DNA of 13,313 nt from CAYZAK01 sp964476445 (lineage in GTDB: Bacteria > CG03 > SLGR01 > JAGXOG01): the NCBI GenBank assembly GCA_964476445.1, contig CAYZAK010000043.1, positions 1 to 13,313 on the forward strand, written 5' to 3'. Positions 1-7,040 of the stretch are shown here, piece after piece (positions within the stretch are counted from its first letter, which is position 1; every line of letters begins with the position of its first letter). The position numbers and the translations under genes are program-made. Under the pieces are notes generated by a model. The model was not told the DNA's origin and did no database searches. It saw only the letters and a list, made by a program, of their open reading frames with translations.

Positions 1-670
1 AGTGTAACTTTTTTTTATATTTTTTGTATCTTTTTGCCCGGTTGGTTTGACGTTTTAACCGGCGAATATTTTTTTGGACTTCGGCCATTATATTTTTAAC
101 TTCATTAAGATCGTTTCGGATTCGCTCCAGACGTCTTTGAGATTCTAATTTTTTTTCTTTATACTTGCGGGTTCCGGCTACTTCCTCAATAATACTGCGC
201 CTTTCCTGAGGGGAACTGTTTAAAATTAAATCCACGTTATTCTGTTCCATAACCGAATAAGATCGGGTCCCTATGCCGGTATCGAGAAACAACTGTTTTA
301 TATCCTTCAGCCGGCAGGGATTTTTATTTATGAAATATTCACTTTCCCCTGATCTATAAATCTTTCTGGTTACTGTAACTTCATTATAGTCTACGGGCAG
401 AAGATCCTTTGAATTGTCCAGAACCAGCTCAACATAAGCGTATCCAAGGGGTTTTCGTGACCGGGAGCCCTTAAAAAGCATATCTGACATTGTTTCCCCC
501 CTGAGCCTGGCAGGACTCTGTTCGCCCAGTACCCAGTTAAAAGCATCTACTACATTGGACTTACCGCAACCGTTGGGTCCGACAACGGCGGTTACCCCTT
601 CATTGAATTTAAAAGTTACTTCGTCAGCAAAAGATTTAAACCCGAAAATTTTTAAACTTTTAAGATACAC
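1..670 (-). CDS. smc: Chromosome segregation protein SMC, N-terminal part (cut by window edge)
   Basis: ATPase head of the SMC condensin, which compacts and segregates the chromosome with ScpA/ScpB. Only the first 223 codons are present; the coiled coil, hinge and C-terminal head half lie beyond position 1. I translated this region by hand and it is open throughout. Seen: the N-terminal beta-hairpin (VYLKSLKIFGFKSFADEV), Walker A GPNGCGKSN at residues 31-39, an R-loop-like GSRSRKPLGYAYVEL (about 68-82), a Q-loop with Q143, then EEVAGTRKYK (162-171), where the coiled coil begins, and a basic RLKRQTNRAKRYKKY stretch typical of the family. The start is GTG at 670, inside the last codons of queH (11-base overlap), with AGGAG at 678-682 seven bases upstream. 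That is one of the clearest ribosome binding sites here and it fixes the start. Oddity: the Q-loop reads MEQN rather than the common IGQG. Identity is certain. Confidence 0.96.
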   Translation of the reverse strand, partial: MYLKSLKIFGFKSFADEVTFKFNEGVTAVVGPNGCGKSNVVDAFNWVLGEQSPARLRGETMSDMLFKGSRSRKPLGYAYVELVLDNSKDLLPVDYNEVTVTRKIYRSGESEYFINKNPCRLKDIKQLFLDTGIGTRSYSVMEQNNVDLILNSSPQERRSIIEEVAGTRKYKEKKLESQRRLERIRNDLNEVKNIMAEVQKNIRRLKRQTNRAKRYKKYKKKLH

Positions 671-1199
671 CGTATCGCTCCTGTTCGGATAAAAGACACC
701 CGCAATATTCCTGTCTGTAAAGTTTCAATTTTTTAGATATGTTAATTCCCTCTTTCCAGCCCTGCCTGAAATCTTGATAAAAAAAGTCGGGCTTGTATTT
801 TTTAGATAATTGAACTCCAATATTTTTTATGGCGTTGTGATCCTGAAATTTACTGTACAGCAAGGTAGTGGTAAAAAAATTTATATTTTTTTTCTGAGCT
901 GTAAGAACAGTCTTTTCCAGCCGGTTTCTGTAACAGGTTACACATCGTTTTTCTTTAGAAAAATCCCCGATATTTTTCAGCCAGTTACTGGGAGAATAAT
1001 CATCTATTATGAGATCTACTCCGGTTAGCTTGCTGTAGTATCCGGCGGTCATCAACCTTTTTTCGTATTCTCTGTAACCATGGATATTAGGGTTGTACCA
1101 GTATCCGGTTACTTTGTAGTCCTTGGTTAAAATCTTATATGGGTAACACAAACAGGGAGCGCAGCAGGTATGAATTAAAATATGTTTGCTCATAATCAT
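660..1199 (-). CDS. queH: Epoxyqueuosine reductase QueH
   Basis: Catalyses the last step of queuosine synthesis, reduction of epoxyqueuosine to queuosine in the wobble base of GUN-anticodon tRNAs. It is the non-homologous alternative to cobalamin-dependent QueG. Seen: 179 residues, normal for the family (DUF208/COG1636). The family cysteine pattern is intact: HTCCAPC (C12, C13, C16), RCVTCYRNRL (C86, C89) and YRQEYCGC (C166, C168). Known members use these cysteines for an iron-sulfur cluster and a second metal site. Other hallmarks are YNPNIHGYREYEKR (35-48) and the TTLLYSKFQDH segment (111-121). The first ATG (1199) overlaps the stop codon of the preceding radical SAM gene (ATGA); a second in-frame ATG lies at 1193. 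Neither has a visible Shine-Dalgarno, so translation probably depends on coupling. The 3' end overlaps smc. No other queuosine gene is in the window. Confidence 0.95.
   Translation of the reverse strand: MIMSKHILIHTCCAPCLCYPYKILTKDYKVTGYWYNPNIHGYREYEKRLMTAGYYSKLTGVDLIIDDYSPSNWLKNIGDFSKEKRCVTCYRNRLEKTVLTAQKKNINFFTTTLLYSKFQDHNAIKNIGVQLSKKYKPDFFYQDFRQGWKEGINISKKLKLYRQEYCGCLLSEQERYGVS
678..682 (-). promoter_or_regulatory. Ribosome binding site of smc
   Basis: AGGAG on the minus strand, seven bases before the GTG codon at 670 and inside the 3' end of queH. It supports the GTG as the smc start, since no ATG occurs in the expected place. Confidence 0.75.
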
Positions 1200-2095
1200 T
1201 TAATATCTAATATTTTTTGACTGTAACTATTTTCGGGCTCATACGGAACTTCAAGGTTTAAATTTAAACTTAGAGCTTTTTGCTTAAACTGTTTGAAAAA
1301 CTTCTCTCTGTACTCTTTGTCAGGCAGCTCATTATCTGAATACAAACGTTTATAAGAAGCTACCAACCGGGGATATTTATCTTCAAGCCAGCAAATGAAC
1401 ATTTTTTTCTGATAGTGTTTTATGGTAAGAGGGTTGTACAAAACGTAAGAAGTGTTATATTTTACGGCTTTTTTAAAAACTTTATTAATTTCTTCTCCGT
1501 CCGATATATAAGGAATTACCGGATTTAAAGCAATTCCACTGGCGATACCGTGTTTGTTAAGCTCTTTTACGGTTTTAAACCTCTCTTTTACTTTTGGAGA
1601 ATCGCCTTCTAATTTGTTCACAAGTTTTTTAGAAACCACCGGGATAGAAACAGTAACACAGGCAAAAGACCGCTCATTTATTTTTTTTAGCAGTTCAATA
1701 TCTTTGATAACCTGTCCAAAACGGGTGACTATATGAACAGGAAAATTGTGATTGGCCAGTATTTCAAGAAGCCGTCTGGTAATTAAATATTTTTCTTCTG
1801 CTTTTCCGTAGGGTTCGCAAGATTCACCAATAACTATCATTTCGGCTCTTAAATTATTTTTTAATTTTTGTTTTAACAAGTAAGGGGCATTAATTTTTAT
1901 CTCCATCATTTGAGCTTTTTTTTCTTCCAGCCCGGTTGAATCGGCATATCTTTTTAATTGAACATAGCAGTACCGGCATCCAACCATGCATCCCCGGTAG
2001 GGATTGAGAGAATATCGGGCTTTGTAAAACTTATTAATTTCATCAAACCGGTAAAGAATATTTTTTGCCTGATAGGGAATATATTTATGTTTCAT
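1196..2095 (-). CDS. SplB-like radical SAM protein (COG1533 family), function unknown
   Basis: Radical SAM enzyme of the spore-photoproduct-lyase-like family (COG1533; the Rv2578c/PA0069 type). Seen: 299 residues; NPYRGCMVGCRYCY at 31-44 with the C-x3-C-x2-C ligands C36, C40 and C43 for a [4Fe-4S] cluster; ESCEPYGKAEEKY (91-103), matching the family's DPYQPxE region; VTRFGQV (123-129); TVSIPV (148-153); ASGIALNPVIPYISD (185-199), the late barrel strand typical of the family. Known: true SplB cleaves spore photoproduct in DNA. Most relatives of this shorter type have no proven substrate, so I do not call it a DNA repair enzyme. Neighbours: the start overlaps the ruvB stop and the stop overlaps the queH start, both as ATGA, which implies translational coupling. 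GGAG (2106-2109) lies about ten bases before the ATG. Fold confidence is high; function is open. Confidence 0.88.
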   Translation of the reverse strand: MKHKYIPYQAKNILYRFDEINKFYKARYSLNPYRGCMVGCRYCYVQLKRYADSTGLEEKKAQMMEIKINAPYLLKQKLKNNLRAEMIVIGESCEPYGKAEEKYLITRRLLEILANHNFPVHIVTRFGQVIKDIELLKKINERSFACVTVSIPVVSKKLVNKLEGDSPKVKERFKTVKELNKHGIASGIALNPVIPYISDGEEINKVFKKAVKYNTSYVLYNPLTIKHYQKKMFICWLEDKYPRLVASYKRLYSDNELPDKEYREKFFKQFKQKALSLNLNLEVPYEPENSYSQKILDIK

Positions 2096-3126
2096 GAGAA
2101 TAAATCTCCGTCGGAAGAAGGGATTTCTATGTCAAGATGTTCATAAGCCAGTTTAGTAGTTTTTCGCCCTCCGGGAGTTCGTTTTAGAAAACCGGATAGT
2201 ATTAAATAGGGTTCGTACATATCGCAGATTGTTTCTTCTTCTTCGCCTACGGCCACGGCCAGTGAGTTTAAACCAACCGGTCCACCGGCAAACTTTTCAA
2301 TAATAGTGGTGAGTATTTTTCTGTCCATGTCGTCTAAGCCCTCCCGGTCAACGTCAAACATTTTAAGAGCCCGGTCTGCTACTTTTTTAGTAATTATACC
2401 GCTGGCTTTTACCTGGGCGTAATCCCTGACTCGCCGTAATAATCGATTGGCAATACGAGGGGTTCCCCGGCTTCTTTTAGCTATTTCTTTAGCTCCGGCT
2501 GTCTTAATCTTAACATTTAGAATTTTAGCTGATCTAAGAACAATGTTTTTAATTTCTCTGACCCGATAAAATTTTAATCTCTCCTGAATTCCAAACCGGT
2601 CCCTCATAGCTCCGGTAATTAAACCTGCCCTGGTGGTGGCGCCGGTTAAAGTGAACCGGGGTAATTCCAGTTTTAAACTTTTGGCCGACGGGCCTTCTCC
2701 CACTATAATATCAAGCTGAAAATTTTGCATGGCCGGGTAAAGAGCTTCTTCTACCACTTTGTTTAACCGATGAATTTCATCTATAAAAAAAACTGAATTT
2801 TCGGAAAGATTGGTTAACAAAGCGGCAAGATCACCGGGTTTTTCCAGAGCCGGTCCAGAGGTTTTTTGAAAATTCACGTTCATTTCCCGGGCTATAATCC
2901 TAGCCAGAGTAGTTTTTCCCAATCCCGGCGGTCCGTAAAATAAAGAGTGATCCAGCGCCTCCTTTCGATCCTTAGCGGCTTTGACAAACATTTTGAGTTT
3001 TTCCTTGAGCCGTTTATGTCCTACGAATTCAGAAAAATTCTTGGGGCTTATAGCCATTTCTACGCTTCTTTCAGTACGGTTTAAAAGTTCAGGAGAGGTG
3101 CACTGTTTTTCTTTATTGTTTTCCAT
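2092..3126 (-). CDS. ruvB: Holliday junction branch-migration ATPase RuvB
   Basis: AAA+ motor that assembles as hexameric rings on RuvA-bound Holliday junctions and drives branch migration. Seen: 344 residues, normal length. Walker A GPPGLGKTT at 65-73, Walker B FFIDEIH at 113-119, sensor 1 TGATTRAG at 161-168, the MRDRFG box at 174-179 that contains the conserved arginines near the subunit interface, and sensor 2 RGTPRIANRLLRR at 220-232. A winged-helix DNA-binding domain spans about 255-330. Two small departures from common sequences: the N-terminal box reads SPKNFSEFVGH instead of the usual RPK...GQ, and the wing motif is RTPGGR rather than RTPRGR. The gene overlaps the end of ruvA by 14 bases and has no clear Shine-Dalgarno, so it is probably translated by coupling. 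It follows ruvA and ruvC in the classical order. Identity is certain. Confidence 0.98.
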   Translation of the reverse strand: MENNKEKQCTSPELLNRTERSVEMAISPKNFSEFVGHKRLKEKLKMFVKAAKDRKEALDHSLFYGPPGLGKTTLARIIAREMNVNFQKTSGPALEKPGDLAALLTNLSENSVFFIDEIHRLNKVVEEALYPAMQNFQLDIIVGEGPSAKSLKLELPRFTLTGATTRAGLITGAMRDRFGIQERLKFYRVREIKNIVLRSAKILNVKIKTAGAKEIAKRSRGTPRIANRLLRRVRDYAQVKASGIITKKVADRALKMFDVDREGLDDMDRKILTTIIEKFAGGPVGLNSLAVAVGEEEETICDMYEPYLILSGFLKRTPGGRKTTKLAYEHLDIEIPSSDGDLFS

Positions 3127-3709
3127 TTTTTAAAGCTTTTGTAATTATTTCCTGGGTAGAAGTCTTAGGAGAGATGTCCTTTTTTACCGAGTTGATAAAT
3201 TTCCGAGCGGCACGCTTTTTAAAACCCAATCCCACCAGGGCTTCGAAAGCTTCTTGTAAGTTGCTGGAAGTTTTTCCGGTTTTCACCACATTTTTAGCTG
3301 AGAAAATATCCGTAATTTTATCCCGCAACTCAATTATTAATCTTTCAGCGGTTTTTTTACCTATCCCCTTAATAGAGGATAGGGAAGAAATATCCTCCGA
3401 CTGTATGTATTCAATAAAATTATCCGGAGAAATCTGAGAAAGAATTCCCATAGCTTTCCCGGGCCCGATGTTGGAAATTTTCAGCAGGATTTTAAATAGA
3501 TGTTTTTCTTCTCTGGTGGAAAAGCCGAACAGAATTTCAGCATCTTCTCTTAAATAATGATGGGTGTATAGTTTTACTTTCTTATTTTCTGCAGGCAGAT
3601 CCGAAAAGGTCTGCATACCAATTTTTAACAGGTAACCAAGCCCGGAATTTTCAATAATAACCCTATCCTGTTTTTTTTCTTCTATTTTTCCCTTAATATA
3701 AGTGTACAT
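3113..3709 (-). CDS. ruvA: Holliday junction DNA-binding subunit RuvA
   Basis: Binds the four-way junction as a tetramer, holds it square-planar and loads RuvB rings. Seen: 198 residues. OB-fold domain about 1-63 (opening MYTYIKGKIEEK, ending EILFGFSTREE); two helix-hairpin-helix motifs, SNIGPGKAMGIL (79-90) and SSIKGIGKKTAERL (111-124), that contact the DNA backbone; an acidic/flexible linker; and a C-terminal domain III (about 150-195, EAFEALVGLGFKKRAARK) that binds RuvB. All three domains are intact. The ATG lies two bases after the ruvC stop and the 3' end overlaps ruvB by 14 bases, a tight co-translated set. No good Shine-Dalgarno is visible; upstream is only AGAAG at a long distance. 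Confidence 0.98.
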   Translation of the reverse strand: MYTYIKGKIEEKKQDRVIIENSGLGYLLKIGMQTFSDLPAENKKVKLYTHHYLREDAEILFGFSTREEKHLFKILLKISNIGPGKAMGILSQISPDNFIEYIQSEDISSLSSIKGIGKKTAERLIIELRDKITDIFSAKNVVKTGKTSSNLQEAFEALVGLGFKKRAARKFINSVKKDISPKTSTQEIITKALKNGKQ

Positions 3710-3711
3710 TG

Positions 3712-4215
3712 TCAGTTAGCTTCTAGAATTTTATTTAAATTTCTGTGGTTGGAATGACATAGAGCAACCGCCAGAGCATCGGTTTTATGATCTGAACGGG
3801 GCACTTTTTTTAGATTCAGGAAATTTTTAACCATAAACTGAACCTGATCCTTTTGTGCTCTACCGTATCCTACCAGCGCTTTTTTTATCTGAAGGGGAGA
3901 GTAGCCCTTAATTTTTAAGTTATAATTGTTAAGAGCCGCAATAACAGCACCCCGTGCCTGGGCCACCTTTACAGCCGATTTTACATTTTTAGCAAAAAAT
4001 ATTTGTTCCAGAACCGCCTCTTTAGGTTCGTACTTGTCTATTATTTCAGATATTTCAGTGTATAAAATACCTAAACGATCCGGAGTGTCTTTTTTGCTTG
4101 ATGTTGTAATACAACCGCAGTCTACAAAAGATGTCTTATTGTTTTCACCCAGATTTATTATCCCCCATCCCAAATTGGCTAAACCGGGGTCTATACCTAA
4201 AATTTTTATGTCCAT
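3712..4215 (-). CDS. ruvC: Crossover junction endodeoxyribonuclease RuvC
   Basis: Dimeric resolvase that nicks two opposed strands of a Holliday junction, working with RuvAB. Seen: 167 residues, the usual length, RNase H-like fold. Metal-binding catalytic residues are in place: D9 in LGIDPG, E70 in VLEQIFFAKN, and H143 and D146 in DHKTDALAVALCH. The H/D pair at the end is the arrangement known from Thermus thermophilus RuvC, in place of the two aspartates of E. coli. The ATG at 4215 has no Shine-Dalgarno and is preceded by an A-rich run. It is the first gene of its operon: the promoter at 4278-4306 predicts a start near 4271 and a leader of about 55 bases. No LexA-type box (GAAC-N4-GTTC or CTGT-N8-ACAG) is visible in the leader or promoter, so SOS control is not indicated. 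Confidence 0.98.
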   Translation of the reverse strand: MDIKILGIDPGLANLGWGIINLGENNKTSFVDCGCITTSSKKDTPDRLGILYTEISEIIDKYEPKEAVLEQIFFAKNVKSAVKVAQARGAVIAALNNYNLKIKGYSPLQIKKALVGYGRAQKDQVQFMVKNFLNLKKVPRSDHKTDALAVALCHSNHRNLNKILEAN

Positions 4216-4277
4216 AGTGTTTTTTTTATTTGCATTTTTAGAGTTGATCTGATCTTTTAAAACATTTATATCAAATA

Positions 4278-4306
4278 ATTATATCGCAATATCAATTTTC
4301 TGTCAA
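4278..4306 (-). promoter_or_regulatory. Consensus sigma-70/sigma-A promoter of the ruv operon
   Basis: On the minus strand: TTGACA (4301-4306), exactly 17 bases, then TATAAT (4278-4283). Both hexamers match consensus at every position with optimal spacing. The predicted start of transcription is near 4271, giving a leader of about 55 bases before ruvC. The -35 box contains the csaB stop codon (TGA at 4303-4305), so the promoter begins inside the upstream gene. No terminator hairpin is visible between csaB and ruvC, so read-through from the envelope operon is also possible. Confidence 0.88.
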
Positions 4307-5343
4307 CTTTCAAGAGAAACTGTTCTCATAAAATTCTCCAGTTTTCTCCAGCTTAAATCCAGTCGGCTTTTTAAAATTTTGATTTTATCTGTGTAATCAG
4401 GGTGTGAATTAGTGTAGTTAAGTACGCTTTTAACTATATCCTCCGTTTTCAACGTATCTACCCGTACCCGGGGTATGGACATATATTTACAGAAAACATT
4501 GACCTTAGGATCGTACACTATGCCCAGCATAGGTATATTTAATTTTGCTCCCAGCATTAAAGAATGAAGCCGCATCCCAACCAGAAAATCCGATTTTTTT
4601 AGATATCTGGTTATATCGTCCGGTTTGTTCCAGTAAATATTTTTTAAAAATTTACAGTTTATAATCTCATCGGATCCGGGTTGGAAAACGATATTAAAAC
4701 ATTTCCAGCCCCGTTTATCTAAAACTGCAGCCGCTTGTTTAACGAATTTTTTAATGTTGTGACTTTTCCATTTTCGTACTGAAAAGCTGCAGATATTACG
4801 GTTAGCTTTATTTTTACGGGAAAGTTGGTGGAAAAATATCAGATCGGCTCCCAGAATAATTTCTTTATCAGGTAAAAGAGCATTGAGTAATTTTTTTGAC
4901 CGGTTATCCCGTACTATAATCAGATCGGTTAAAGAAAAAACTAATTTTACCAGATACCGGTTTACAGGGTTTTTTACCGGGCCTATACCCTGATTAAAAA
5001 TTACCACTTTACAGTCTAGACATTTTGCTACAATCATCAATAAAATATAGTAGTAAATGGTGAAAAAACCGGTAATATCCTGAATAATACTTCCGCCTCC
5101 CATTATTAGAATACGTGAAGTTAATAAATTTTTAAATATTGCCCAGGGATTGTAACGGTTAATAAAATTTATTTTTTTAAAAGCAGTTTTTTTTTCATTA
5201 TAGGGGGTTTTTACAAATACATTTAATTTTATACCGGGAAAATGTTTTTGAAAACCTGTTAGCAGGTGTTTCAGGATTAACTGGTCTCCTAAATTGTGAT
5301 ACCCGTAATAACCGGAGATAGCTACTGAAAAGTTCAGTTCCAT
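4303..5343 (-). CDS. csaB: Polysaccharide pyruvyl transferase CsaB
   Basis: Transfers pyruvate from phosphoenolpyruvate to a sugar of a surface polysaccharide as a ketal. In bacteria with SLH-domain proteins this charged group anchors the S-layer. Seen: 346 residues, PF04230 fold. Motifs in order: VAISGYYGYHNLGDQLIL (7-24), the family's N-terminal signature; ILIMGGGSIIQDITG (78-92); VIFNQGIGPVKN (114-125); VRDNRSKKLL (144-153); LGADLIF (164-170); FLVGMRLHSLMLGA (253-266); and LGIVYDPKVNVF (273-284). The last two form the conserved C-terminal half. It is probably cytosolic or membrane-associated, acting on a lipid-linked precursor. It overlaps the preceding DUF5693 gene by 10 bases, the usual neighbourhood of CsaB in S-layer-bearing bacteria. 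There is no Shine-Dalgarno before the ATG, only an A-rich run. No SLH-domain gene is in the window to confirm the acceptor. Confidence 0.93.
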   Translation of the reverse strand: MELNFSVAISGYYGYHNLGDQLILKHLLTGFQKHFPGIKLNVFVKTPYNEKKTAFKKINFINRYNPWAIFKNLLTSRILIMGGGSIIQDITGFFTIYYYILLMIVAKCLDCKVVIFNQGIGPVKNPVNRYLVKLVFSLTDLIIVRDNRSKKLLNALLPDKEIILGADLIFFHQLSRKNKANRNICSFSVRKWKSHNIKKFVKQAAAVLDKRGWKCFNIVFQPGSDEIINCKFLKNIYWNKPDDITRYLKKSDFLVGMRLHSLMLGAKLNIPMLGIVYDPKVNVFCKYMSIPRVRVDTLKTEDIVKSVLNYTNSHPDYTDKIKILKSRLDLSWRKLENFMRTVSLES

Positions 5344-7040
5344 TTTTTTATTATAATTATGGGAACTATAGATAAACAGATTCCCAGCAAAAACCCCCAG
5401 ATGCTTCGTATAATTGAACCAGTAATTGGGGTGTGAAAATGCATAAAACTGTTTATTATAGAAATCTGACCGATAAGACCTAAAATAACAGCAAGCTTCC
5501 CCAGGTTTATTTCTGAAATCTTAAAATTTCTCTTCTGTTTTAGAAAAAATAATCCGGCAATAAAAAGCGGATGCCCCCATAAAAACTCTTTAAATCGGGG
5601 CCGAAACACAAACTTTTCCTCCAGAAATCTTCTAAAATTTATTTCCGCTCCACTGACCAGCCGGGGTATAAGATTAGAGCTTCTTAGAATATATAAACTT
5701 AGTACGGATACTAAAAATACTGCTAAAATGATTTCAAGTCTGGTGGCGTGTTTCTTTAAAAATTCGGAATTATCTTTATAGGCTACCATAAAAGCCAAAA
5801 TTAAAGGTAAAAACAGGCTTAATTTTATTCCTCTTACAGGGTTGACATTGAGAAAATAGGAAGGTTCAAAACCGATAGACCCTATAAAATAACCTCCGGC
5901 CAGGGCTATAAAAAATGAGTATATAATAGCCGGAAGAAATGCAGTTTTATTTTTAAGAGCATACTGTATTGAATTAACCGGAAACCCGATGGCCAAAATT
6001 AAAATTGCCAAATTTAATCCAAAAATTAAAGAAAAGAAAAAAATAAGAAGTGAAATTGTGAGAGTTGCCAGGGTACCGGTTTTAAATAAAAGTAACAACC
6101 CGCCTCCGGAGAGAGCTCCCGCGACACTCCGCAAAAACGTTTTTCTGGATAACAGAATATTATAAAAAACAGACTTTCCCGGTTTCAGGCTTATATCCTC
6201 TATGGTTCTTATTATCTGGGGTAAAAATCGGTTATGCTCTCTGCTATTTAAGTAAACACCTCTTATATTGCGTTCCCGCAGGGCCCGGGCAATACGGCTT
6301 AAAAATATATCTTTGTCAATAATATGCCGGGGAATACTGTGCAATCTTGCAGTTTTCACTCCGGTGGATATTAATTCTTTAACGCCACGTTGTTTAACTC
6401 CCTCAATAATATATACCGGTAAGTTTTTATTTGTTAAAGATTCTGTAAGGGTATCTAAATTATCCGGATATCCGGTAATGGTTTCTCCTCTGAATATAAT
6501 GCCGTCAGCCTCTATATTGTTAAACAGCCAGCTAATATAATTAGCATTTACGTATCTGTCGTTTGCCGGACGAAAGTAATATCTTGTATCTAAAGAATAA
6601 TTTTCATGCTTAAAACCCATACCTGTATTTTTTAAATCCGGCCATTTGGTATCCGACAATAAAATATAAAACAAATTCCGGTCTTTAAAATTCCGGATGG
6701 TTATTTCTTCCTGTTCCAGTTTTATATTAAGTACTTTAAGAGCCTGTTTAAACTTTTCTTCTGAAGAAAATATTAAAAGCTCATCATCATCCATAGAGTC
6801 ATCGAAGGGTTTATTTAATCCCGGCCGCCATCTGGAAGTCCAGTTTTTTTCTTTCCATTCCCAGAGGGTATACTCTTTAATTACCTGCACCGGAAGCCGG
6901 CTCTCATTTATTTCTGAAATAATTTCCACTTTATCCGCGCTTTGTTCCAAGTCCAACCTGTTTAAAGTTAAAGGAAGCGTTAAAACAAAAGCCATAAGAA
7001 AAAGTACCCAGGCCAGTTTTGGTTTCAAATTAGCGTTCAT
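5334..7040 (-). CDS. DUF5693 family polytopic membrane protein
   Basis: Uncharacterised family found next to csaB. Seen: 568 residues. One N-terminal membrane segment (about 10-27), then a soluble, probably extracytoplasmic domain (about 30-295), then a C-terminal membrane part with about nine hydrophobic segments between about 303 and 564. The soluble domain carries the family landmarks DGIIFRGETITGYPD (179-193), IIEGVKQRGVKELI (211-224), ARLHSIPR (231-238) and RALRERNIRGVYL (252-264). Their alternating strand/helix pattern suggests an alpha/beta barrel. The membrane half has FEPSYFLNVNPVRGIKLSL (391-409), RPRFKEFLWGHPLF (480-493) and SFMHFHTPI (531-539). The start overlaps the upstream ligase gene by 11 bases and the end overlaps csaB by 10. 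I infer a role in making or exporting the glycan that CsaB modifies. No catalytic motif is recognised. Family assignment rests on remembered signatures. Confidence 0.85.
   Translation of the reverse strand: MNANLKPKLAWVLFLMAFVLTLPLTLNRLDLEQSADKVEIISEINESRLPVQVIKEYTLWEWKEKNWTSRWRPGLNKPFDDSMDDDELLIFSSEEKFKQALKVLNIKLEQEEITIRNFKDRNLFYILLSDTKWPDLKNTGMGFKHENYSLDTRYYFRPANDRYVNANYISWLFNNIEADGIIFRGETITGYPDNLDTLTESLTNKNLPVYIIEGVKQRGVKELISTGVKTARLHSIPRHIIDKDIFLSRIARALRERNIRGVYLNSREHNRFLPQIIRTIEDISLKPGKSVFYNILLSRKTFLRSVAGALSGGGLLLLFKTGTLATLTISLLIFFFSLIFGLNLAILILAIGFPVNSIQYALKNKTAFLPAIIYSFFIALAGGYFIGSIGFEPSYFLNVNPVRGIKLSLFLPLILAFMVAYKDNSEFLKKHATRLEIILAVFLVSVLSLYILRSSNLIPRLVSGAEINFRRFLEEKFVFRPRFKEFLWGHPLFIAGLFFLKQKRNFKISEINLGKLAVILGLIGQISIINSFMHFHTPITGSIIRSIWGFLLGICLSIVPIIIIKKWN

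Noticed and set aside
4206..4235. Nine-codon out-of-frame upstream ORF overlapping the ruvC start
   Set aside because: It consists mostly of an A-run, has no Shine-Dalgarno, and could easily arise by chance.
3174..4252. Plus-strand open frames antisense to ruvA and ruvC
   Set aside because: They lie opposite well-conserved genes, have no recognisable product and no start signals.
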